Of a stretch of DNA of 64,000 nucleotides, positions 29,501 to 36,116 are shown in pieces; position 1 is the first letter of the stretch; every line of letters starts with the position of its first letter. Made by a program: the position numbers and the translations under genes. Source of the stretch: Porphyromonadaceae bacterium H1 (GTDB lineage: Bacteria > Bacteroidota > Bacteroidia > Bacteroidales > Paludibacteraceae); the NCBI GenBank assembly GCA_001653155.1, contig BDEJ01000014.1, forward strand, positions 1-64,000, read 5' to 3'. A model generated the notes under the pieces. It was given only the letters and a program-made list of their open reading frames with translations, had not been told where the DNA came from and ran no database searches.

Positions 29501-29726
29501 ACGAGAAATTAAACTCTCCGGCCGCATTGGTCATGGTACCGGCTTTACCGCCTTTTACCCGAACACCGACACCGATAAGGCTTTCGCCTTTTTCGTCCAC
29601 CACCTTTCCTTTTACATTAAGCTGCGCAAAAACGCCCGCCGAACAGCAAAGGAAAAGAAAGCCAAGCAGCCAGATTCGATGTATAAATCCCCGTTTTGGC
29701 AAACTGATACTGTTGTTACTTTTCAT
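26562..29726 (-). CDS. SusC/RagA family TonB-dependent outer-membrane transporter, pair 1
   Basis: This 1054-residue protein has a signal peptide ending VFAQ, a carboxypeptidase-regulatory-like domain (about 37-110), a TonB-box-like VVVGYGTQKKTSVTG segment, a plug domain and a C-terminal 22-strand barrel ending GLNLSL. It imports oligosaccharides across the outer membrane together with SusD. The plug has a shortened IRG-to-VDG stretch (LIRGESATYIVDG) compared with the usual IRGxxS...PLYVIDG seen in the second SusC of this window. It follows a DUF4434 gene by 20 bp and so may be expressed from an upstream promoter, because no promoter box was found directly before it. Confidence 0.93.
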   Translation of the reverse strand: MKSNNSISLPKRGFIHRIWLLGFLFLCCSAGVFAQLNVKGKVVDEKGESLIGVGVRVKGGKAGTMTNAAGEFNFSSLPANAVLEFTYIGYLPQSLSVQGRNFISVTLQEDQKVLDEVVVVGYGTQKKTSVTGAVSTLLDTELIKAPVVGVTNVLGARVAGLTMLQQSGQPGADAASLLIRGESATYIVDGVIRSINEIDPNEIESISVLKDATSASVFGLNATSVVIVTTKRGKSGQLGITYRGSYGVSENANQLKWLDGPSYAYWYNKSRELDGDAPVFTEEQVEKMKLGIDGWGNTNWYDKVFGIGSTMNHNITATGGNEKVKFFSSLGTFVQKGNVENFNYRRYSLRTNVDAQLTDNLSLTVNVAGRIDEHDRAAYSANPNDWHNIPQQAVRALPYIPEKIQAADGKWYYTSTPTASSSVSPMASIYESGYSKPQNTTIQTNFSLKYDVPFVEGLSLKFMGSYDRFFQLIKSLMYRNKTMLAKLPTSTTSSISYTLLENNSGNTSLTESSHVSTDVVTQSSFTYDKAFGKHKLDVLGLLETRNKFGNVFGLTGYGLEFRELDIMGKITHKSGKGTEKVPNTSGNEHQARLLGMVGRINYDYDNRYLVEASIRRDGSYLFKGKDGERWINLPAVSLGWRMNNEDWFHATWVDNLKLRGGIGKTATSHVSPFHFLNLMGVSSNALILGDQRQSIMYTSVLGNTKLGWEQAITYNLGVDFLAWKGLLGVELDAFYKYQYDLVTNVGSSYPPSMGGYFFNSANLNKIDYRGFDFTISHNNRINDFRYGVKWVGTVAFRRWLYYAGDSPNTPDYLRLTGKEVGAPLGFIAEGLFQSEDEIKNSPTIPGKPVLPGYIKYKDRNGDGKITEAQDGGYDVAKTPYARFQTSLNLSANWKGIDFDMLWLAGIGRTVSMTGVYTSAGSEGVQDNTAFTLPFYHGGNSPQYVLEKSWRPDNPNAELPRLSLVKVSSNNAYSSTFWYRNGDYLRLKSCQLGYTLPQRITRLAGIDKVRVYVEGSNLLTFSELIKYNIDPEQPGVNNGYYPQQRTASIGLNLSL

Positions 29727-29746
29727 GAATAAATTGGTATTTAGTT

Positions 29747-30868
29747 TTACTTGTTGATATTAAAATGTTGCATGTATCTTTCATATAAATAGCCCGCTTG
29801 CAAGTAGGTAGAATGGGGGCTCATAAAGTGCGAAAACTCGAAGGTGATGGCATTTTCCATCCCTGCTTTACGGGCGGCTTCGAGCTTCAACAGCAGTTTT
29901 TCCCACTTAATGGGCAAAAAGCGGATGGGCATGTCGCGGTCGAAGGATTCGATGTTCGTCCAGCAGCGCATGCCGTGGGCATCGGCCAGTTTTTTGTTTA
30001 CTTCGAGGTAATCGGGCAATTCGTGGTAATCAACCTGTCCGTCTTGAAAAGCAAGGATGTCCACGGCGCCTTCCACGTTGGTAAGTATTTCGTTCCACTC
30101 ACGCTCGTGTTCCTCTACGGTAATGGCTTTGTCGCCACCCATTACCTGATCGGTTTTCACTCCGTGAATATAGGGCGAAACCAGTGTAGTGAGGTTGCCC
30201 GAAACGGCTTTGGCGTGTTTGCCTACTTCGGCATATATCTTCGACATGTTTTTGGTACGGCGGCTCACCTCCTGAGAGAGATACCAGCCTCGGAAGGACT
30301 TGTGTTGCCCGTATTTGGCCCATACCTCATCGATAAGGCGGAGATTGAGATCGATTTCTTTTTGGAAAGAGCCTTCAATCCAGTATTTCCCCGAGTCGTA
30401 CATGCCGAAGTAGAAAGTCATACCGTGGCGATCGGCCAAAGTAAGGAACATCTCGGTGAGGTCAACCGGTGGGTAATAGACGTCTTCTGTTTTGAGAATG
30501 CACTCGAAAGGCGATGCAATCCAGCGTCCAAGACCCGAACGGATCATGACCACCGTATCGATTCCCATGGCCTTCATAGCCTCGAAATCGCGGTTCCACT
30601 CGTCCACACCCCAGTTTTGATGGGGGATGTCCCAGCTTACTTCGTCGAGGAAGGTTGCCCGGATAGGCATTCCTTGAAAGATACCGGGCGTTTCGAAATC
30701 TTTGTTGCTAAGCCCGGAAGCCGGAACGGAAGTATTGCGCCGAGCATTCGTAGCATCGGGTCGGCAAGCACCGAGAGAGCCTGCTGCCAATGCGGCAGCC
30801 GAAGCCAAACCCATATTTCGCAGAAAACGACGGCGTCCTCCTCCTGTTTCGGAATCAGTTATCATCAT
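29747..30868 (-). CDS. DUF4434 TIM-barrel protein A, Tat-type lipoprotein
   Basis: This 373-residue protein has a twin-arginine signal (RRRFLR at 12-17) followed by a possible lipobox, LGAC35, suggesting Tat export and lipidation. The rest is a DUF4434 TIM barrel with three conserved blocks: GWYLSQE (E200), FQDG (QDG at 275-277) and CWTNIESF (E307). The two Glu residues are candidates for acid/base and nucleophile of a retaining glycosidase. It closely resembles protein B (34980-36098), sharing TFLDE, IPHQNWG and FEFSHFMSP. It lies immediately before SusC of pair 1. The enzyme activity and substrate are unknown. Confidence 0.8.
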   Translation of the reverse strand: MMITDSETGGGRRRFLRNMGLASAAALAAGSLGACRPDATNARRNTSVPASGLSNKDFETPGIFQGMPIRATFLDEVSWDIPHQNWGVDEWNRDFEAMKAMGIDTVVMIRSGLGRWIASPFECILKTEDVYYPPVDLTEMFLTLADRHGMTFYFGMYDSGKYWIEGSFQKEIDLNLRLIDEVWAKYGQHKSFRGWYLSQEVSRRTKNMSKIYAEVGKHAKAVSGNLTTLVSPYIHGVKTDQVMGGDKAITVEEHEREWNEILTNVEGAVDILAFQDGQVDYHELPDYLEVNKKLADAHGMRCWTNIESFDRDMPIRFLPIKWEKLLLKLEAARKAGMENAITFEFSHFMSPHSTYLQAGYLYERYMQHFNINK

Positions 30869-30920
30869 ATCGGAAAGCTTACTGTGTGTAGAGATTTTAT
30901 ATTTTTTATGTAGTTGATGT

Positions 30921-30954
30921 TTCCGGCCCTCAAAGTTTCCTTCGAGAGCCGGAA
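30921..30954 (-). other. Intra-operon RNA hairpin after the DUF4623 gene
   Basis: The arms 30921-30931 and 30944-30954 form an 11-bp stem, 20 bp after the DUF4623 stop. The single mismatch becomes a G-U pair only in the leftward RNA. No T-run follows. It may stabilise the 3' end of the upstream message. Confidence 0.45.
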
Positions 30955-30973
30955 TTTCAACATCTACTGAAAA

Positions 30974-32245
30974 TTATCGTATAATTACTTTTTCACTTTT
31001 TACCAAGCGACCATCGGCTTTTACCTGTACCAGATAAGCTCCCCGCAGGCCTGCTGTTTCCACTTCGTTGCTCAAACGAGATGCACGTACCGATTGCCCC
31101 AGCAGGTTGAATACCTCGATGGAAGAGGGCTCAATCCCTTTTACGCTGAGGCGGCCGGCAACTTGTTCGAAAGCCACCTTGTGGGCCAGTTCATGAACCG
31201 AAGTTTCGGTTATCTTCATTTCGTATTTGCCGATACCGTTTTGGGTAGCCAACACGTAGAGATAGGTTTTGTCGCCTTCTACATCAGCCACTACGCCGCC
31301 CGCACCGTTCGTGTTATCTACCTCTCCCAGTTTCGGAGTTTTGAAGGGGACAGCGTTTGCCCAGTCGTTGTTGGTAATTTTAGCTACTACCGCACAGTTC
31401 AGGTCGGTGCTATAGCCGATCGAAGCCACATATACATCAGCGCCTTTGGTAGTAATGTAGGCGGGTGCCGAGGAGGATACGCTCATGGCTGTGGTAGGCA
31501 GTACGTGTTCTGCAATCAGACCGAAGTTGCCGTCCAACTCGCGCATCGGCTGTCCGCCGGCGTTGTAAAGGTAGTTGCCGCCGGGCAAAAGAGCTAAGGC
31601 CGGTACTGTGTTACCTCCCTCCAGCACGATGTCTTTAATTTTGGGATTGGTAGCATCGAATATCCAATTGCCACCGTCGTCTTTCTTCATCGAGAAGGTG
31701 AATGTCTGATAGCCTGCGCCCAGTTTTTTTGCGCTGACGGCATAGATGAGGGCGCTACCATCCTTTACACTTCCGGTTACGGTCATGTAGTCGCCCAACC
31801 GGTAGGCTTTATCCAAGGAATAAGAGAGTACCTTTTTGTAACCGCTGTCTTTGCTGTCCCATTGATAAACGACAAATTTCTGTCCTACGGCCAATGCAAG
31901 GTTACAGGCAAGAATTTTCCCGTCGGCAGTCATGCCGATGTTGTTCAGCGGAAAAGCACCGTGACCTTCAGGCGTGATGCCTTCGGTTTTGAGTTCGAAA
32001 CGCTGTGTACCGTCAGCCGCTTTGAGCACCAAGACCTTCAGCCCGCCGACACGGCTCACCAGCGCGATGGATTTTTCGCCATCAAAGTTACCTACGGCGA
32101 TACCACGACATTGGTGGGCGTCACCTATATAGGCCGGATAGTTATTTGCAGCTTTGCTTAATTCCCATACGGTATTAAAGCTTACTTGTGAAAATGCGAG
32201 GGCTGCCATGCAGGTCAGCGCAATCGCGAGAGTCATCTTTTTCAT
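30974..32245 (-). CDS. DUF4623-like protein with T9SS type A sorting domain
   Basis: This 423-residue exported protein has a signal peptide ending LAFSQ and a beta-propeller-like body (about 20-345, with repeats such as GIAVGNFDG, GMTADGKILACN and LYVLATQNG) resembling DUF4623. The last 75 residues form a Por-type sorting domain: SSIEVFNLLGQSVRAS then GAYLVQVKADGRLVKSEKV. Such tails direct proteins through the type IX secretion system to the cell surface. A glycan-binding or scaffold role is inferred from its place in the SusCD operon; no catalytic motif was recognised. The 112-bp gap before it contains a tandem 13-bp repeat. Confidence 0.78.
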   Translation of the reverse strand: MKKMTLAIALTCMAALAFSQVSFNTVWELSKAANNYPAYIGDAHQCRGIAVGNFDGEKSIALVSRVGGLKVLVLKAADGTQRFELKTEGITPEGHGAFPLNNIGMTADGKILACNLALAVGQKFVVYQWDSKDSGYKKVLSYSLDKAYRLGDYMTVTGSVKDGSALIYAVSAKKLGAGYQTFTFSMKKDDGGNWIFDATNPKIKDIVLEGGNTVPALALLPGGNYLYNAGGQPMRELDGNFGLIAEHVLPTTAMSVSSSAPAYITTKGADVYVASIGYSTDLNCAVVAKITNNDWANAVPFKTPKLGEVDNTNGAGGVVADVEGDKTYLYVLATQNGIGKYEMKITETSVHELAHKVAFEQVAGRLSVKGIEPSSIEVFNLLGQSVRASRLSNEVETAGLRGAYLVQVKADGRLVKSEKVIIR

Positions 32246-32265
32246 AATCGTGTAGTTCTGTTTAA

Positions 32266-32299
32266 TTAGACATTAAGTTTTTAAAGTTAGACATTAAGT
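32266..32299. repeat. Two direct repeats of 13 bp with 21-bp period
   Basis: TTAGACATTAAGT occurs at 32266-32278 and again at 32287-32299, so the copies are 21 bp apart, about two turns of DNA. They lie 20-54 bp upstream of the DUF4623 start. They could be a regulator site or a chance duplication. Confidence 0.45.
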
Positions 32300-32358
32300 G
32301 AGTTTATAGTGATATACATTACATATCCCTTTGTTTCCTTAAACCGAAGCACTCATTT

Positions 32359-33528
32359 TCACCGATTTGCGTTGATCTTTTCCAGTTCCTGCCAGCACTG
32401 ATAGAGGCCGCGAGGCACGTGGAAGCATCCTTTCCATTTCCCCCCTTTGAGGTCGAGCAACACCTGCCCGCGGCGGTCGAGATAGCCCCACCATTCGGGG
32501 TATTCGGCATCGCGGAAATGCGACCAGGTATAGTCGTGTATTTTCTCAAACCATTGGAGGCTTTCTTGTGAGCCGGTGAGCCGGTACGCTTTCAACAGCG
32601 AAATTAGTGATTCTATGTGTACCCACCAAAGCTTTTGATCCCATTCTAACTGTTGGGTAGGATGACCAAGACGGTCCATGAAGTAGAAAATACCGCCGTA
32701 CTGTTTGTCCCAGCCGTATTCGAGCATCCGCAGGGTGGTCTGCGCGGCTTTTTCGATGAGGTCTTTCCGGCCGAGCCGTTCGCCCAAGTCCATGATAAAC
32801 CACATGGCTTCGATGGCATGCCCGGGATTGAGCAGTCGTCCGTCGAAAGTATCGGAAAGGCTGCCGTCGAGCTCTACATTTTCTACGATGATACCTCCCA
32901 GCTCGGGGCGCAGGAAGACCTCCATCACCTCGTGTATGCAGGTGTCGATGGTGCGGATGAGGAAATCCTCATCGAGCAAGGGTTCTATTTCGAGTGCCAG
33001 GTTGCAGAGGATCATGGGGAGTGCAAAGTTCTTCAGGTTGCGCGTACCGGGATAGGCTTTGTTCCAGTGGCCTTTGGGATTGTCCGTTTTGGAGAGTACG
33101 ATATCGAAAGTACGCTTGGCAATGTCGGCGTATTCGGCATTGCCGGTGGCCAGGCTGAGCTGCCCGAAAGCCATCGTAGCAAAGGTGTAGGAGAAGATGT
33201 TGTAGGGTTCCACCAGCGGACGTCCCTCGCGCGTAAGCGAAAAATACCAGTTCAGATTGCCGTCGTGGCCGTATTTACGGAGAAACTCGCCGCCTTGCAG
33301 GGCACAGTCGAGCCATTCCTGCCGACGCTCCACCTTGTTGTACAGCATCGAGAACATCCATACCTGCCGCCCTTGCAACCAGATGAACTTATCGGTATCA
33401 AACACTCCCCCCCGCCGGTCGAGACAGGTAAAATAACCTCCGTATTCCTTATCCTGCGATTTTTCGAGCCAGAAAGGCAAAACGCGCTCCAACAGTTCGT
33501 CGCGGTATTTTAATGCTAATTCTTTCAT
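32359..33528 (-). CDS. AGE-family (N-acylglucosamine 2-epimerase-like) sugar epimerase
   Basis: This cytoplasmic (alpha/alpha)6-barrel epimerase has 389 residues and no signal peptide. The conserved pocket residues include R54 (LQGRQVW), H237 and E240 (NPGHAIEAMW), WWVHIES (301-307), EWWGYLDRRG and the C-terminal GGKWKGCFHVPRGL with H370. Members interconvert GlcNAc/ManNAc, or epimerise cellobiose or mannose at C2. The C-terminal block is close to that of renin-binding-protein-type N-acylglucosamine 2-epimerases, which favours an amino sugar but does not prove it. It follows the MFS transporter by 39 bp, giving an uptake-then-epimerise pair. Confidence 0.85.
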   Translation of the reverse strand: MKELALKYRDELLERVLPFWLEKSQDKEYGGYFTCLDRRGGVFDTDKFIWLQGRQVWMFSMLYNKVERRQEWLDCALQGGEFLRKYGHDGNLNWYFSLTREGRPLVEPYNIFSYTFATMAFGQLSLATGNAEYADIAKRTFDIVLSKTDNPKGHWNKAYPGTRNLKNFALPMILCNLALEIEPLLDEDFLIRTIDTCIHEVMEVFLRPELGGIIVENVELDGSLSDTFDGRLLNPGHAIEAMWFIMDLGERLGRKDLIEKAAQTTLRMLEYGWDKQYGGIFYFMDRLGHPTQQLEWDQKLWWVHIESLISLLKAYRLTGSQESLQWFEKIHDYTWSHFRDAEYPEWWGYLDRRGQVLLDLKGGKWKGCFHVPRGLYQCWQELEKINANR

Positions 33529-33567
33529 TTTATCTTTTTCAGTTTCAAACGTTATTTCAATTACGAA

Positions 33568-34971
33568 TTACTTCTTCTTTTTCATCCAGAAGCGTTCTAT
33601 ATCCTCCAAGGATTTCCCGGCTGTTTCGGGCATCAGCTTCCACACGATCAGCATATAAGGCACACACATGGCTGCAAAGAGCCAGAACGTACCGGCCGGC
33701 GTCAGCTGCGACAAAAACCAGGGCGTCAACTGTCCGATAAGGAATGTTCCGACCCACAACGAAAGCCCGGCTACACTCATGGCCATGCCTCGCACCCGCG
33801 TAGGATACATCTCCGAGAGGAAAACGAAAATCACCGCACTGATGGATATGGCACAGAAGAAGATGTAGGAGAGGAAACACACCAGCAGAAATACCGACGA
33901 AAGCCCCATCGCTTCTCCCGCAAAGAAATAAAATCCGATGAGCACGAGTGTCAGAATCATCCCCGAAACACCGAAATAAACCAGCTTCTTGCGTCCCACC
34001 CGGTCAATGATCAGCAAAGCCAGAACGGTAGTAAGCACATTCACGACCCCTATCAGCGCTTGGTAAAAGAGCGAGTCGCCACTCGACAATCCGCTGTTTT
34101 CAAAAATCGAAGGACCGTAGTACAACACCGCATTCACGCCCATGAATTGCCCCAATATGGCAATGGCCGATCCGATAAGCACGGCGCGGAGTATCCACGG
34201 CTCGAGCAGACTGCGCCAATCGGACTTCACCTCGCCTTGTATCATCGCACGCGTCTCCTGCATCTGGAAGCGCACGGCTTCCTCGTTACGGTAAATGCTG
34301 TTGAGGGTTTTAGCGGCTTCCGTCTCACGCGAACGCACAATAAGCCAACGGGGACTTTCGGGTATCAAAAAGATAACCACCAAAAAGAGGAAAGCCGGCA
34401 AAGCCTCGGCGCCTAACATCGCACGCCATACTTCGCTATGGAATATCTGATCCAACAAGGCATTGTCCGAACGGAAACCGGCGGCGGCATCAAGCAAGAA
34501 ATAGTTGGCCACATAGGCGCCCAAAAAGCCTACCGTTACCGCCAACTGATAAAGCGAAACCATCCGCCCTCGATAGGCAGCTACCGATATTTCGGAGATG
34601 TAGATGGGGCACACGATGGATACCACCCCGATACCCACACCGCCAATGATACGGCTAACGACAAGAATATCCAGATTGGGAGCCACTGCACAACCCACAG
34701 CCGAAATGAAAAACAATGCGGCTGCAAGCATCATCGTGGGACGCCGCCCGAGACGATCGCTCAAAGCGCCGGCTGCCGAAACGCCCAAAATGGAACCCAA
34801 CAGGGCGCAACCGACATACCAACCGCTCTGCATCTCGCTGAGTCCGAAAAGAGCGGTAACCTGAATGACCGTACCGGAGATAACGGCCGTATCGTAACCG
34901 AAAAGAAAACCTCCCAAAGCGGCAATAAAAGACAGGAAGGCCACGTAACGTATATTTTCAGTGCGGGACAT
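33568..34971 (-). CDS. Sugar porter family MFS transporter
   Basis: This is a 467-residue inner-membrane carrier with 12 predicted helices, probably a proton symporter for a monosaccharide or small glycoside. It has the sugar-porter signatures GFLFGYDTAVISG in helix 1, DRLGRRP in loop 2-3, IPESPRWL after helix 6, DRVGRKK in loop 8-9 and PETAGKSLE at the C-terminus. It lies 8 bp after DUF4434 protein B and is followed by the AGE epimerase, so it probably imports the final product released in the periplasm. Substrate specificity cannot be read from these motifs. Confidence 0.92.
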   Translation of the reverse strand: MSRTENIRYVAFLSFIAALGGFLFGYDTAVISGTVIQVTALFGLSEMQSGWYVGCALLGSILGVSAAGALSDRLGRRPTMMLAAALFFISAVGCAVAPNLDILVVSRIIGGVGIGVVSIVCPIYISEISVAAYRGRMVSLYQLAVTVGFLGAYVANYFLLDAAAGFRSDNALLDQIFHSEVWRAMLGAEALPAFLFLVVIFLIPESPRWLIVRSRETEAAKTLNSIYRNEEAVRFQMQETRAMIQGEVKSDWRSLLEPWILRAVLIGSAIAILGQFMGVNAVLYYGPSIFENSGLSSGDSLFYQALIGVVNVLTTVLALLIIDRVGRKKLVYFGVSGMILTLVLIGFYFFAGEAMGLSSVFLLVCFLSYIFFCAISISAVIFVFLSEMYPTRVRGMAMSVAGLSLWVGTFLIGQLTPWFLSQLTPAGTFWLFAAMCVPYMLIVWKLMPETAGKSLEDIERFWMKKKK

Positions 34972-34979
34972 GATGCGTC

Positions 34980-36098
34980 TTATTTGATGTTGAAATACTC
35001 TTTGTAACGCTTATAAAGATTTCCGGCCTGGCTGTACGCCGACTGCGGACTCATAAAATGCGAGAACTCAAAGGTGATGGCTTTGTCGTAGCCGCAACGC
35101 TTGGCCGCCTCGAGCTTCAAGCGCAACTTGTCGAACTTGATGGGCAGGAACTTGATGGGCATGTCGCGGTCGAAAGTTTCGGCATTGGTCCAGCACTGCA
35201 TACCGTATTTGTCGGCCAGCTTCTTATTCACCGTAAAGAAGGCATCCAACTCATCGTAGTCGATCTGTCCGTCTTGGAAAGCACAAGCATCTACCACCGA
35301 ATGGATTCCATCGAAAATTTCATCCCACTCTTTCTCGTGTTGCTGCACCGACACCACATCTTCCTTCGTGAGTTGGCTTCCACTGGCCTGTACGGCTTTC
35401 TTTCCATCAATCCAGGGAGAAATAAACGTAGGCAATCCGCCGGAAACATCTTTGCACTGCTTGCCCATGGCGTAAAACGCCTTGATGGCTCCTTTGGTGG
35501 CACGACTTATTTCACCGCTGATGTACCACCCCCGGAAGCTTTTGTGCTTGCTTCCGTAGCGTTGCCAGACCTCGTCGATTACGTATTTATTGTCTTCTAT
35601 CTCATAAGAAAGGTCGCCCGTATCCCAGTAATGGCCGGAATCGTAAAGGCCGAAATAAAACTTCATTCCGTGCTTGTCGGCCAAACGAAGGAACATATCC
35701 AACAAATCGACCGAAGGCATGTAACATCCTTTCTTCAACAGGTAGGGCGAAGGATAAGTAATGAACTTCCGGTAACCCGAACGAATCATAATCACCGTAT
35801 CGATACCGATGGCTTTCATGTACTGAAAGTCGAGATCCCATTCAGCCTCTCCCCAGTTCTGATGTGGAATATCGTGCGATATTTCATCCAGAAAAGTGGC
35901 GCTCAAAGGGAGCCCGCCGGCCTTGGGTACAATCAACTGGCTTTCAAGCGAAAGGTCTTTTTTTACCGAAGCGTCCCCTTTCAGGGTTTTACCCGATTTT
36001 CTCACGGCAGCATAGGCTTCGCTACCCGATACGGCCATAGCTGCAGCGCAGGTTACGGCTGTTTTTTTGAGAAAATCCCGTCTGTTCGTCAGATCCAT
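34980..36098 (-). CDS. DUF4434 TIM-barrel protein B, Tat-exported
   Basis: This 372-residue protein has a twin-arginine signal (NRRDFLKK, 5-12) and no lipobox Cys, so a soluble periplasmic form is expected. Its DUF4434 barrel carries GWYISGE (E196), FQDG (275-277) and CWTNAETF (E307). It is the closest relative of protein A in this window (shared HDIPHQNWG, RFLPI/KFLPI, FEFSHFMSPxS). It is encoded between the FAD oxidoreductase (18 bp away) and the MFS carrier (8 bp). Periplasmic trimming of imported oligosaccharides is the most plausible role; Tat export often accompanies cofactors or rapid folding, but no cofactor motif is visible here. Confidence 0.8.
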   Translation of the reverse strand: MDLTNRRDFLKKTAVTCAAAMAVSGSEAYAAVRKSGKTLKGDASVKKDLSLESQLIVPKAGGLPLSATFLDEISHDIPHQNWGEAEWDLDFQYMKAIGIDTVIMIRSGYRKFITYPSPYLLKKGCYMPSVDLLDMFLRLADKHGMKFYFGLYDSGHYWDTGDLSYEIEDNKYVIDEVWQRYGSKHKSFRGWYISGEISRATKGAIKAFYAMGKQCKDVSGGLPTFISPWIDGKKAVQASGSQLTKEDVVSVQQHEKEWDEIFDGIHSVVDACAFQDGQIDYDELDAFFTVNKKLADKYGMQCWTNAETFDRDMPIKFLPIKFDKLRLKLEAAKRCGYDKAITFEFSHFMSPQSAYSQAGNLYKRYKEYFNIK

Positions 36099-36116
36099 AA
36101 TCCTTGTATTTTCAAA

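Noticed and set aside
32266-32299. CRISPR-like repeat
   Set aside because: Only two 13-bp copies with an 8-bp gap exist and there are no cas genes; it is far too short for an array.
32359-34971. AGE epimerase and MFS transporter as part of a sialic acid (nan) operon
   Set aside because: No sialidase, N-acetylneuraminate lyase or sialate esterase gene of the known nan operons is present. The carrier is a sugar porter, so a sialic acid assignment is not supported, although an amino-sugar epimerase remains possible.
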